Shown here piece by piece: positions 1 to 5,851 of a stretch of DNA of 8,356 bases. The notes under the pieces were generated by a model that did not search any database, was not told the DNA's origin, and worked only from the letters and a program-made list of their open reading frames with translations. The stretch's first letter is position 1. Every line of letters starts with the position of its first letter. Source of the stretch: Mariniphaga sp. (GTDB lineage Bacteria; Bacteroidota; Bacteroidia; Bacteroidales; Prolixibacteraceae); contig JABMQB010000329.1 of NCBI GenBank assembly GCA_013203525.1, positions 1-8,356 on the forward strand. The letters are read 5' to 3'. A program made the translations under genes and the position numbers.

Positions 1-90
1 CCACCACGGAAAATCGGTGATTTTATACTACCAGCTCTTGCTGTACCCGTACCTTTTTGTTTCTTAATTTTACGAGTACTTCCTTTAATT
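1..90 (-). repeat. Left arm of a perfect 90-bp inverted repeat; antisense copy of part of rplD
   Basis: Read on the minus strand, these bases are identical to 311-400 of the plus strand (position i pairs with position 401-i; no mismatch seen over 90 bases). The minus strand therefore encodes L4 residues 57 to about 85, including the conserved GTGTARAG stretch. The match stops sharply: base 91 does not pair with base 310. To the left it runs to the very first base of the window, so its true length is unknown. The place should hold the 3' part of rplC, and from base 91 on it does. A fold-back chimera or misassembly at a contig end is the likeliest source; a real inverted duplication would break an essential gene. 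Confidence 0.97.
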
Positions 91-153
91 GTAAAAGGTT
101 CTGTTCCTGGTGCCAAAGGATCTAATGTAATTATAAGGAAACAATGGAATTAA
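91..153 (+). CDS. rplC: 50S ribosomal protein L3 (uL3), C-terminal fragment
   Basis: L3 is an early-assembling large-subunit protein that binds 23S rRNA and reaches toward the peptidyl transferase centre. Only the last 20 codons are present: they read VKGSVPGAKGSNVIIRKQWN and then TAA at 151-153. The VKGSVPGAKGS part is the typical end of bacterial L3, and rplC directly before rplD is the conserved order. The frame stays open leftward to base 1, but bases 1-90 are antisense rplD and encode nothing like L3, so the real gene is lost at base 90/91. The Ile codon at 88-90 would also suit L3, so the junction may share a few bases. The last 10 bases overlap the start of rplD in another frame, which suggests translational coupling. 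The three end residues QWN go past the usual L3 ending, as I recall it. Confidence 0.8.
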   Translation, partial: VKGSVPGAKGSNVIIRKQWN

Positions 154-785
154 AGGTTATAAATATACAAGGGCAGGAAACCGGCAGAAAGGTTACCTTA
201 GATGACCAGATTTTTGGTATTGAACCCAACGACCATTCGATTTACCTGGATGTGAAACAATACATGGCAAATAAACGCCAGGGAACACATAAATCGAAAG
301 AAAGAGCAGAAATTAAAGGAAGTACTCGTAAAATTAAGAAACAAAAAGGTACGGGTACAGCAAGAGCTGGTAGTATAAAATCACCGATTTTCCGTGGTGG
401 TGGTACTATTTTTGGACCACGTCCAAGGAATTATTCTTTTAAATTGAATAAAAAAGTAAAACAACTTGCAAGGAAATCTGCACTTTCTTATAAAGCAAAA
501 GAAGAAGGAATACTTGTGCTTGAAGACTTCTCTTTTGAGTCTCCAAAAACACGGGAAATGCTGGTAATTAAAGATAATTTGAAAATTGCTGATAAAAAGT
601 CACTTTTCGTTTTACCAGTCGAAAATAAAAACATATATTTGTCATCCAGAAATTTACAGGATGTATCGGTTATAACTGCCTCTGATATAAATACTTATCA
701 GATATTAAATGCAAAAACTCTTGTTATTTTAGAAGGATCCTTGAAGAAGATTGAGGAAGTATTTAAGATTAAAGACACAGAATAA
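144..785 (+). CDS. rplD: 50S ribosomal protein L4 (uL4)
   Basis: L4 binds 23S rRNA domain I early in assembly, and its long loop lines the narrow part of the peptide exit tunnel next to L22. The 213 residues are close to the usual length for this phylum. The amino end (MELKVINIQGQETGRKVTLD) runs into IFGIEPNDHSIYLDVKQYMANKRQGTHKSKER at about 23-54. The loop motif KGTGTARAGSIKSPIFRGGG lies at 68-87, followed by FGPRPRNYSFKLNKK at 90-104, all well conserved. The ATG at 144 fits the family's amino end exactly and lies inside the rplC tail. An AAGGA at 135-139 is only 4 bases from the start, so its role is doubtful. In E. coli L4 also represses this operon through the leader before rpsJ; that region is not in the window. 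Bases 311-400 recur inverted at 1-90; this copy is intact and is the native one. Confidence 0.98.
   Translation: MELKVINIQGQETGRKVTLDDQIFGIEPNDHSIYLDVKQYMANKRQGTHKSKERAEIKGSTRKIKKQKGTGTARAGSIKSPIFRGGGTIFGPRPRNYSFKLNKKVKQLARKSALSYKAKEEGILVLEDFSFESPKTREMLVIKDNLKIADKKSLFVLPVENKNIYLSSRNLQDVSVITASDINTYQILNAKTLVILEGSLKKIEEVFKIKDTE
311..400 (+). repeat. Right arm of the 90-bp inverted repeat, inside rplD
   Basis: This is the native copy of the sequence found inverted at 1-90. It covers L4 residues 56 (last base) to 86 (first two bases), the RNA-binding and tunnel-loop part of the protein. The reading frame passes through it without any disturbance, and the L4 residues on both sides continue the family pattern. 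That marks this arm as original and the left arm as the added one. The two arms are separated by 220 bases (91-310). Confidence 0.97.
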
Positions 786-1075
786 TGGACATATTAATTA
801 AACCAATTGTAACCGAAAAGATGACAAATCAGACTGAACGGTTTAACCGTTACGGGTTTGTAGTCGATCGTCGGGCAAGCAAACCGCAGATTAAAAAAGC
901 GGTTGAAAGCTTGTATGATGTGACTGTTGCTTCTGTTAATACCATGATTTATGGAGGTAAAGCAAAAAGCCGTTATACCAAATCAGGTGTTATAACCGGG
1001 AAAACAAGTTCATTTAAAAAAGCAATTGTAACCCTTGAAGAAGGAGAAACAATTGATTTTTACAGTAATATATAA
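785..1075 (+). CDS. rplW: 50S ribosomal protein L23 (uL23)
   Basis: L23 sits at the mouth of the peptide exit tunnel and is the docking site for trigger factor and the signal recognition particle. The protein has 96 residues, normal for the family. Visible family marks are LIKPIVTEKM at 4-13, SKPQIKKAVESLYDVTVASVN at 32-52 (the conserved core strand and helix), and KKAIVTLEEGETIDFY at 78-93. Its start overlaps the rplD stop in a TAATG (stop 783-785, ATG 785-787), and no Shine-Dalgarno motif is visible. Ribosomes finishing L4 may therefore restart directly on L23. The gap to rplB is 7 bases. Confidence 0.98.
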   Translation: MDILIKPIVTEKMTNQTERFNRYGFVVDRRASKPQIKKAVESLYDVTVASVNTMIYGGKAKSRYTKSGVITGKTSSFKKAIVTLEEGETIDFYSNI

Positions 1076-1082
1076 ATAGGAA

Positions 1083-1907
1083 ATGGCAGTAAGGAAACTA
1101 AAACCAGTAACACCGGGTCAGAGGCACAAAATAATTGGTGCTTTTGACAGCATTACTGCATCAACACCTGAGAAATCATTGTTGGAGCCCCTTAAGAAAT
1201 CCGGAGGGCGTAATAACCAAGGCCGGATGACAATGAGGTATAGAGGTGGGGGACATAAGCGGAAATATCGTATTATCGATTTTAAAAGAGATAAAGACGG
1301 AGTTTCAGCTATAGTCGATTCTATTCAGTACGATCCTAATCGCACAGCTCGTATCGCTTTACTCATCTATGAAGATGGCGAAAAGCGATACATTGTTGCT
1401 CCAAATGGTTTGAAAGTTGGGCAAAAAGTTGCTAGTGGTACAGGTATCGATCCTGAAATTGGGAATACCCTCCCCCTCGGAGAAATTCCTTTAGGAACCC
1501 TTGTTCATAATATTGAACTCCAACCTGGGCAGGGTGGTGTGATGGCACGAAGTGCGGGCGCTTATGCGCAATTGACCTCACGTGAAGGCAAATATGCAAT
1601 TTTAAAATTGCCTTCAGGCGAATCTCGTATGGTACTTACAACCTGTAGAGCTACAGTTGGTACTGTTGGAAATACTGAGCATAACCTTGAAAAATCGGGT
1701 AAAGCCGGTCGTTCAAGATGGTTAGGACGTAGGCCACGTGTTAGGGGTGTGGCAATGAATCCGGTTGACCACCCAATGGGTGGAGGCGAAGGCCGCTCTT
1801 CCGGCGGGCATCCGCGCTCACGTAATGGTGTGCTTGCGAAAGGGTTTAAAACCCGTTCCAAGAAAAAAGCATCCAATAAGTATATTGTAGAACGTAGGAA
1901 AAAATAA
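1083..1907 (+). CDS. rplB: 50S ribosomal protein L2 (uL2)
   Basis: L2 is one of the largest and most conserved ribosomal proteins. It binds 23S rRNA domain IV, helps join the subunits and lies near the peptidyl transferase centre. The protein is 274 residues long (E. coli 273) and aligns end to end without gaps by eye. Marks include GRNNQGRMTMRYRGGGHKRKYR at 42-63, YDPNRTARIAL at 83-93, ARSAGAYAQL at 155-164, GKAGRSRW at 206-213 and MNPVDHPMGGGEG at 225-237. His230 matches the His known as 229 in E. coli (counted without Met), which is tied to peptidyl transfer. The next-but-one residue is Met232 where E. coli has His; I recall the same change in other Bacteroidota. The carboxyl end is very basic, ending VERRKK. 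The spacer contains TAGGAA, too near the ATG to act as a standard ribosome-binding site. Confidence 0.99.
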   Translation: MAVRKLKPVTPGQRHKIIGAFDSITASTPEKSLLEPLKKSGGRNNQGRMTMRYRGGGHKRKYRIIDFKRDKDGVSAIVDSIQYDPNRTARIALLIYEDGEKRYIVAPNGLKVGQKVASGTGIDPEIGNTLPLGEIPLGTLVHNIELQPGQGGVMARSAGAYAQLTSREGKYAILKLPSGESRMVLTTCRATVGTVGNTEHNLEKSGKAGRSRWLGRRPRVRGVAMNPVDHPMGGGEGRSSGGHPRSRNGVLAKGFKTRSKKKASNKYIVERRKK

Positions 1908-1918
1908 AGGAATAAATT

Positions 1919-2185
1919 ATGAGTCGTTCATTAAAAAAAGGCCCGTATATCGATTTTAAATTGGAGAGGAAAGTTCTAGCTATGAATGAATCCAATAAAA
2001 AATCGGTTGTGAAAACCTGGGCAAGGGCATCAGTAATTTCTCCTGATTTTGTTGGCCATACTGTTGCTGTTCATAACGGTAACAAATTCATACCGGTATA
2101 CATAACCGAAAACATGGTTGGGCACCGGATGGGTGAATTTGCGCCTACTCGTACATACAGGGGACATGGTGGTAATAAAAGGTAA
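1919..2185 (+). CDS. rpsS: 30S ribosomal protein S19 (uS19)
   Basis: S19 sits on the head of the small subunit with S13, binds 16S rRNA and touches the large subunit across a bridge. At 88 residues it has the normal family length. The start MSRSLKKGPYID and the end HRMGEFAPTRTYRGHGGNKR are the best-kept parts of the family; the S19 signature runs over about residues 53-77 (NGNKFIPVYITENMVGHRMGEF and on). AAGGA at 1907-1911, overlapping the rplB stop, is 7 bases before the ATG, one of the few plausible Shine-Dalgarno motifs in this operon. It is followed by a 37-base gap, the longest one in the window. Confidence 0.98.
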   Translation: MSRSLKKGPYIDFKLERKVLAMNESNKKSVVKTWARASVISPDFVGHTVAVHNGNKFIPVYITENMVGHRMGEFAPTRTYRGHGGNKR

Positions 2186-2222
2186 GGCATTATTGCATTT
2201 TAAAAATTAAAAAAGAATTACA

Positions 2223-2642
2223 ATGGGTGCCAGAAAAAGATTAGCAGCTGAAAAAAGAAAAGAAGATAAAAAACAACAATATTTTGCTGTTTTAAAGAAT
2301 TGCCCTACTTCACCAAGGAAAATGAGGCTGGTTGCCGATTTAGTACGAGGTATGGAAGTTAACAGGGCACTGGATATTTTAAAGTACTCTTCAAAAGAAT
2401 CATCGCGCAGAGTTGAAAAACTTTTGTTATCGGCTATTGCCAATTGGCAGGCCAAAAACGAAGGAGTGCGTTTAGAGGAAAGTCATCTTTATGTTAGCCG
2501 GATTATGGTAGATTCAGGCAGAATATTGAAACGTCTCCGCCCCGCTCCACAGGGAAGGGCTCACCGTATCAAGAAACGCTCGAACCATGTGACCATATAT
2601 CTTGATAGTAAAGTAAACGTTGAAGAAAATATTGATCAATAA
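2223..2642 (+). CDS. rplV: 50S ribosomal protein L22 (uL22)
   Basis: L22 binds all domains of 23S rRNA; its long beta hairpin reaches into the exit tunnel beside the L4 loop and affects macrolide action and nascent-chain stalling. The protein has 139 residues, longer than the E. coli form (110), because of an added basic amino end (MGARKRLAAEKRKEDKKQQ, residues 1-19) that I associate with Bacteroidota, plus a short tail. The core starts at about 20 and includes SPRKMRLVADLVRGMEVNRAL at 30-50. The hairpin and signature RLRPAPQGRAHRIKKRSNHVTI lie at 105-126. No Shine-Dalgarno motif is visible; the ATG follows an A-rich stretch. An ATG further inside would lose the conserved phylum-type start, so 2223 is preferred. 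The gene ends 2 bases before rpsC. Confidence 0.98.
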   Translation: MGARKRLAAEKRKEDKKQQYFAVLKNCPTSPRKMRLVADLVRGMEVNRALDILKYSSKESSRRVEKLLLSAIANWQAKNEGVRLEESHLYVSRIMVDSGRILKRLRPAPQGRAHRIKKRSNHVTIYLDSKVNVEENIDQ

Positions 2643-2644
2643 TT

Positions 2645-3352
2645 ATGGGACAAAAAGTAAATCCAATTTCAAATCGTCTGGGATTCATCAAAGGATGGGA
2701 TTCTAATTGGTTTGGTGGCGATGATTACGGCGATAAACTGGTTGAAGACCATAAAATCAGGGAATACCTGAATGCACGTTTGGCTAAGGCAAGTATATCA
2801 AGAATCGTTATTGAACGTACTCTGAAGCTCATAACAATTACTGTTCATACTTCACGTCCCGGGATAATTATTGGGAAAGGTGGCCAGGAAGTTGACAAAT
2901 TAAAAGAAGAGCTTAAAAAGATTACTAATAAGGAAGTACAAATAAATATTTTCGAAATTAAAAGGCCTGAATTGGATGCACGTATTGTTGCAAACAATGT
3001 CGCCCGTCAGATTGAAGGTAAGATTGCTTACCGTAGGGCAACAAAAATGGCAATCGCATCTACCATGAGGATGGGTGCTGAAGGTATTAAAATTTTGGTT
3101 TCAGGCCGTTTGAATGGTGCTGAGATGGCTCGTTCAGAAATGTATAAAGATGGGCGTACTCCTTTACATACCTTAAGAGCAGATATTGACTATGCATTAG
3201 CTGAAGCACTGACAAAAACAGGGCTTATTGGTGTGAAGGTCTGGATATGCAAAGGTATGATATATGGAAACCGTGATTTATCACCAAATGTCGGGCAAAA
3301 ACAAGGACGTCCTGGTGGTGGTAAAGGTCGGGGTGGAAAAAGAAGAAAATAG
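2645..3352 (+). CDS. rpsC: 30S ribosomal protein S3 (uS3)
   Basis: S3 forms part of the mRNA entry pore on the small-subunit head, with S4 and S5, and takes part in unwinding mRNA structure. The protein has 235 residues (E. coli 233). The amino end MGQKVNPISNRLGFIKGWDSNW is typical. A KH RNA-binding domain covers about 40-107, with its GxxG loop in IIGKGG at 75-80. The carboxyl S3 domain runs over about 119-205, with SGRLNGAEMARSE at 153-165 and GIKVWICKGMIYG-like residues at 195-208 (here GLIGVKVWICKGMIYG). The tail from 217 is rich in Gly, Lys and Arg. Only 2 bases separate it from the rplV stop, so coupling is likely; no Shine-Dalgarno motif is seen. The stop is TAG. Confidence 0.98.
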   Translation: MGQKVNPISNRLGFIKGWDSNWFGGDDYGDKLVEDHKIREYLNARLAKASISRIVIERTLKLITITVHTSRPGIIIGKGGQEVDKLKEELKKITNKEVQINIFEIKRPELDARIVANNVARQIEGKIAYRRATKMAIASTMRMGAEGIKILVSGRLNGAEMARSEMYKDGRTPLHTLRADIDYALAEALTKTGLIGVKVWICKGMIYGNRDLSPNVGQKQGRPGGGKGRGGKRRK

Positions 3353-3380
3353 TGGTATAACAGTCAGAAAATAAATTGGA

Positions 3381-3803
3381 ATGTTACAGCCAAAAAAGGT
3401 AAAATTTAGAAGAGTACAAAAGGGTAGGATGAAGGGGAACGCCCAGCGCGGAAACCAGTTAGCATTCGGATCCTTCGGTATAAAAGCGTTGGATGAATCG
3501 TGGCTTACTGGTCGTCAGATTGAAGCGGCGAGGGTTGCGGTAACCAGGCACATGCAGCGCCAAGGCCAGATATGGATCAGGATTTTTCCTGATAAACCTA
3601 TTACCAAAAAACCTGCAGAAGTACGTATGGGTAAAGGTAAAGGTGCTCCTGAAGCTTTTGTAGCTACAGTTTCCCCAGGACGAATTATTTTCGAAGCAGA
3701 TGGCGTCCCGTTTAAACTGGCAAAAGAAGCTTTGCGATTGGCAGCTCAAAAACTGCCCATTAAAACGAAGTTCGTCGTACGACGTGATTATGTTGAAGTA
3801 TAA
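3381..3803 (+). CDS. rplP: 50S ribosomal protein L16 (uL16)
   Basis: L16 is a late-assembling protein that helps position the A-site tRNA and contacts 23S rRNA near the peptidyl transferase centre. At 140 residues it is slightly longer than the E. coli form (136). Seen in order are MLQPKKVKFRRVQKGRMKG at 1-19, GNQLAFGSFGIKAL at 24-37, the strongly kept VAVTRHMQRQGQIWIRIFPD at 52-71, and PAEVRMGKGKG at 78-88. Arg82 in the last motif matches the arginine that is hydroxylated in E. coli L16; whether it is modified here cannot be read from the sequence. LAAQKLPIKTKFVVRR lies near the end. The 28-base gap before it holds no clear ribosome-binding site or promoter. Confidence 0.98.
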   Translation: MLQPKKVKFRRVQKGRMKGNAQRGNQLAFGSFGIKALDESWLTGRQIEAARVAVTRHMQRQGQIWIRIFPDKPITKKPAEVRMGKGKGAPEAFVATVSPGRIIFEADGVPFKLAKEALRLAAQKLPIKTKFVVRRDYVEV

Positions 3804-3817
3804 AAATTAGATGAATA

Positions 3818-4021
3818 ATGAAAACATCTGAAATAAACGAATTGACGGACAAGGAAATTGTAGAGCGTATTCAGGCAGAAAATGAAAACCTGGTTCGTCT
3901 GAAGTTGAATCATGCTGTATCACCACTCGACAATCCAATGAAAATTATGGAAAGTCGTAGGAATATTGCACGTTTAAAAACAATTCTCCATAGTAGGGAA
4001 TTAAATGAAAATCAGAATTAG
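3818..4021 (+). CDS. rpmC: 50S ribosomal protein L29 (uL29)
   Basis: L29 is a small helical protein beside L23 at the tunnel exit, where it helps form the docking area for factors that meet the new chain. The 67 residues match the family length. The pattern is two long helices: about 7-34 (ELTDKEIVERIQAENENLVRLKLNHA) and about 40-62, with the conserved NPMKIMESRRNIARLKTIL at 39-57. An earlier ATG at 3811 is in another frame and stops after six codons, so 3818 is the start. There is no Shine-Dalgarno motif. The stop is TAG, 8 bases before rpsQ. Confidence 0.97.
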   Translation: MKTSEINELTDKEIVERIQAENENLVRLKLNHAVSPLDNPMKIMESRRNIARLKTILHSRELNENQN

Positions 4022-4029
4022 AGTTCACG

Positions 4030-4296
4030 ATGGAAGAGAATATAGTCAGAAATCTAAGGAAAGAACGTATTGGAATTGTCGTTAGTAGTAAAATGGACAA
4101 AACCATTGTGGTTGCTGAAAAACGTAAAGTTAAGCACCCGATTTATGGTAAATTTGTTAATAAAACAACTAAGTTTTATGCTCACGATGATACTAATTCC
4201 TGCAACATAGGTGATACCGTAAAAATTATGGAAACACGCCCTCTTAGTAAAAATAAGTGTTGGAGGTTAGTTGAAATTTTAGAAAGAGTTAAGTAA
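4030..4296 (+). CDS. rpsQ: 30S ribosomal protein S17 (uS17)
   Basis: S17 is a primary 16S rRNA binder with an OB fold, needed early in 30S assembly. It has 88 residues, a normal length. The amino part RNLRKERIGIVVSSKMDKTIVVAEKRKVKHPIYGK at 7-41 and the signature GDTVKIMETRPLSKNKCW at 61-78 are clear. The start follows the rpmC stop by 8 bases with no ribosome-binding motif. The gene ends 2 bases before rplN, which suggests that the two are translated together. Confidence 0.98.
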   Translation: MEENIVRNLRKERIGIVVSSKMDKTIVVAEKRKVKHPIYGKFVNKTTKFYAHDDTNSCNIGDTVKIMETRPLSKNKCWRLVEILERVK

Positions 4297-4298
4297 TC

Positions 4299-4664
4299 AT
4301 GATACAACAAGAATCAAGATGTACAGTTGCCGATAACAGTGGTGCCAGAGAGGTATTATGTATACGAGTACTTGGAGGTACACGTAACCGATATGCTTCC
4401 CTAGGCGATTTGATCGTTGTAACTGTTAAGAGTGCGATGCCGGGAGGCGAAGTAAAAAAGGGTACTGTTTCAAGAGCAATTGTAGTACGTACAAGAAAAG
4501 AAGTACGCCGTGACGATGGTTCATATATTCGTTTCGACGATAATGCAGTTGTACTTTTGAACAATTTAGGTGAAATCAGAGGTACTCGTATTTTTGGCCC
4601 GGTTGCTAGGGAATTGCGTGAAAAAAATATGAAAATTATTTCACTCGCACCAGAAGTACTTTAA
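4299..4664 (+). CDS. rplN: 50S ribosomal protein L14 (uL14)
   Basis: L14 lies at the subunit interface, makes bridges to 16S rRNA and is the binding place of the silencing factor RsfS. The protein has 121 residues (family 121-123). The start MIQQESRCTVADNSGAREVLCIRVLGG at 1-27 is very well kept. The L14 signature covers about 60-86 (AIVVRTRKEVRRDDGSYIRF and on), and GTRIFGPVARELR lies at 95-107. Only 2 bases separate it from the rpsQ stop. A Met codon at 4299 gives exactly the family amino end, so the start is secure. Confidence 0.99.
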   Translation: MIQQESRCTVADNSGAREVLCIRVLGGTRNRYASLGDLIVVTVKSAMPGGEVKKGTVSRAIVVRTRKEVRRDDGSYIRFDDNAVVLLNNLGEIRGTRIFGPVARELREKNMKIISLAPEVL

Positions 4665-4682
4665 TTAGCAAAAAGCTGAATA

Positions 4683-5006
4683 ATGCAAAAAAAGTTACAC
4701 ATAAAAAAAGGTGATACAGTGATGGTGATCTCTGGTAATTACAAAAACACTAAAGGACGTGTTCTTGAAATAATCCGCGACACCAACAGAGCTATTGTGG
4801 AAGGTGTGAATATCATGAAAAAACACACCAAACCTAATGCAGAAAACCCGCAAGGGGGTATCGTAGAGAAAGAAGCGCCAATTCAGATTTCCAATTTAAT
4901 GATTGTTGATCCAAAATCAGGAGAACCTACACGTATTGGAAGGAAATTAGATGAAAATGGCAAGTTAATTCGTTATTCCAAAAAATCTGGAGAGGAGATA
5001 AAGTAA
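4683..5006 (+). CDS. rplX: 50S ribosomal protein L24 (uL24)
   Basis: L24 is one of the two assembly starters of the large subunit; it binds the 5' part of 23S rRNA and lies near the tunnel exit. The protein has 107 residues, close to the usual 102-106. A KOW motif occupies about 6-33 (HIKKGDTVMVISGNYKNTKG at 6-25). GVNIMKKHTKPNAENPQGGIVEKEAPI at 41-67 is the family middle part, and the end (about 73-93) has the usual DPKSGEPTRIGRK. The 18-base gap before it has no clear ribosome-binding site. Its 3' end carries the AGGAG that probably serves rplE, and its stop overlaps the rplE start (TAATG). Confidence 0.98.
   Translation: MQKKLHIKKGDTVMVISGNYKNTKGRVLEIIRDTNRAIVEGVNIMKKHTKPNAENPQGGIVEKEAPIQISNLMIVDPKSGEPTRIGRKLDENGKLIRYSKKSGEEIK
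4992..4997 (+). promoter_or_regulatory. Shine-Dalgarno motif for rplE, inside the rplX 3' end
   Basis: GAGGAG lies 8 bases before the rplE ATG at 5006, within the last codons of rplX. It is one of only two motifs here with five or more matches to the AAGGAGG core, the other being before rplF. Combined with the TAATG overlap, it suggests that rplE can be reached both by coupled ribosomes from rplX and by direct pairing with 16S rRNA. Function is inferred from position and sequence only. Confidence 0.6.
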
Positions 5007-5563
5007 TGGCTTACGAACCAACTCTTAAAAAGAGATACAAGGAAGAAATTGTACCAGCACTGATGAAAGAATTTACTTATACATCAGTTATGCAGGTACC
5101 TAAATTGGAGAAAATTATTCTTAATCAAGGTGTTGGAGCTGCAATTGCCGATAAAAAGTTAATCGAAGTCGCAACTGAAGAAATGACTATGATTGCTGGG
5201 CAAAACGCAGTCCAAACTATATCAAAAAAGGATATCTCGAATTTTAAATTAAGGAAGAAAATGCCTATTGGTGTGCGTGTTACATTGCGTCGCGATCGTA
5301 TGTATGAATTCCTCGACCGCTTAATTGCTGTTGCCCTACCAAGAATCCGCGATTTTCGTGGAATTGAGAGCAAAATGGATGGGAATGGAAATTATACACT
5401 TGGTGTTCCAGAACAAATAATTTTCCCGGAAATTAATATTGACAAGGTTAATAAAATCAATGGAATGAACATAACCTTTGTCACCTCTGCAAGTTCCGAT
5501 GAAGAAGGATTTGCGTTGTTAAAAGAGATAGGATTACCATTTAAAAATATTAAAAGGAACTGA
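5006..5563 (+). CDS. rplE: 50S ribosomal protein L5 (uL5)
   Basis: L5 binds 5S rRNA with L18 in the central protuberance and contacts the P-site tRNA and S13. The protein has 185 residues (E. coli 179). The L5 signature lies in VMQVPKLEKIILNQGVGAA at 28-46. KKDISNFKLRKKMPIGVRVTLRRDRMYEFLDRLIAVALPRIRDFRG at 74-119 is the conserved centre, and GVPEQIIFPEI at 133-143 is typical. The ATG overlaps the rplX stop by one base and has an AGGAG 8 bases upstream. The stop is TGA, the only one of its kind among the genes of this window. Confidence 0.98.
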   Translation: MAYEPTLKKRYKEEIVPALMKEFTYTSVMQVPKLEKIILNQGVGAAIADKKLIEVATEEMTMIAGQNAVQTISKKDISNFKLRKKMPIGVRVTLRRDRMYEFLDRLIAVALPRIRDFRGIESKMDGNGNYTLGVPEQIIFPEINIDKVNKINGMNITFVTSASSDEEGFALLKEIGLPFKNIKRN

Positions 5564-5565
5564 TC

Positions 5566-5835
5566 ATGGCCAAAGAATCAATGAAAGCACGCGAAGTTAA
5601 ACGTGCAAAAATGGTTGAAAAATATGCTGAAAAAAGGGCCAAGTTAAAAGCTGATGGCGATTGGGTTGGATTACAAAAATTGCCCAGAAATTCATCAAAA
5701 GTACGTTTGCACAACCGTTGTAAACTTACAGGGCGTCCTAAAGGTTACATGCGCCAGTTTGGAATAAGCAGGATTAATTTCAGGGAAATGGCTTCTGAAG
5801 GATTAATACCTGGAGTTAAAAAGGCAAGTTGGTAA
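5566..5835 (+). CDS. rpsN: 30S ribosomal protein S14 (uS14), zinc-free long form
   Basis: S14 binds 16S rRNA in the 30S head late in assembly. The protein has 89 residues and the long form's helical amino part (MAKESMKAREVKRAKMVEKYAEKRAKLKADGDW, 1-33). Its signature is RCKLTGRPKGYMRQFGISRINFRE at 51-74. Only one cysteine (Cys52) is left, so the four-cysteine zinc site of the short form is absent; this is the zinc-independent type. AAGGA at 5554-5558 is 7 bases before the ATG and is a fair ribosome-binding site. The gap after rplE is 2 bases. The gene is in its standard place between L5 and S8, so it is the main S14, not a zinc-starvation spare. Confidence 0.98.
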   Translation: MAKESMKAREVKRAKMVEKYAEKRAKLKADGDWVGLQKLPRNSSKVRLHNRCKLTGRPKGYMRQFGISRINFREMASEGLIPGVKKASW

Positions 5836-5851
5836 TATTAAACTTTGAAAA

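Noticed and set aside
1..310. The inverted repeat as a transcribed hairpin, invertible switch or mobile-element end
   Set aside because: The arms are coding sequence of L4, not transposon ends; there is no transposase or recombinase, no target duplication, and an essential gene would be interrupted. An artefact explains it better.
1755..1793. Met in place of the second His of the L2 DHPHGGGEG motif as a loss of a catalytic residue
   Set aside because: The functionally important His (E. coli 229) is the one in DH and is kept as His230; the changed residue is, as I recall, commonly Met in Bacteroidota.
1562..1876. Minus-strand 104-codon open frame opposite rplB
   Set aside because: It lies wholly within the highly conserved rplB gene, and its product is just the complement of L2 coding sequence with no recognisable domain. 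The same holds for the other minus-strand frames opposite rplV, rplP, rplN, rplE, rpsH, rpsE and rpmD.
5566..5835. S14 lacking its zinc cysteines as a broken gene or zinc-starvation spare
   Set aside because: The 89-residue form without zinc site is a regular S14 type, and the gene stands in its normal operon place with an intact signature.
5836..5851. CTTTG before rpsH as a Bacteroidota-type -7 promoter element
   Set aside because: The expected TAnnTTTG spacing is not met and no TTTG lies at the right distance upstream, so a promoter cannot be supported.
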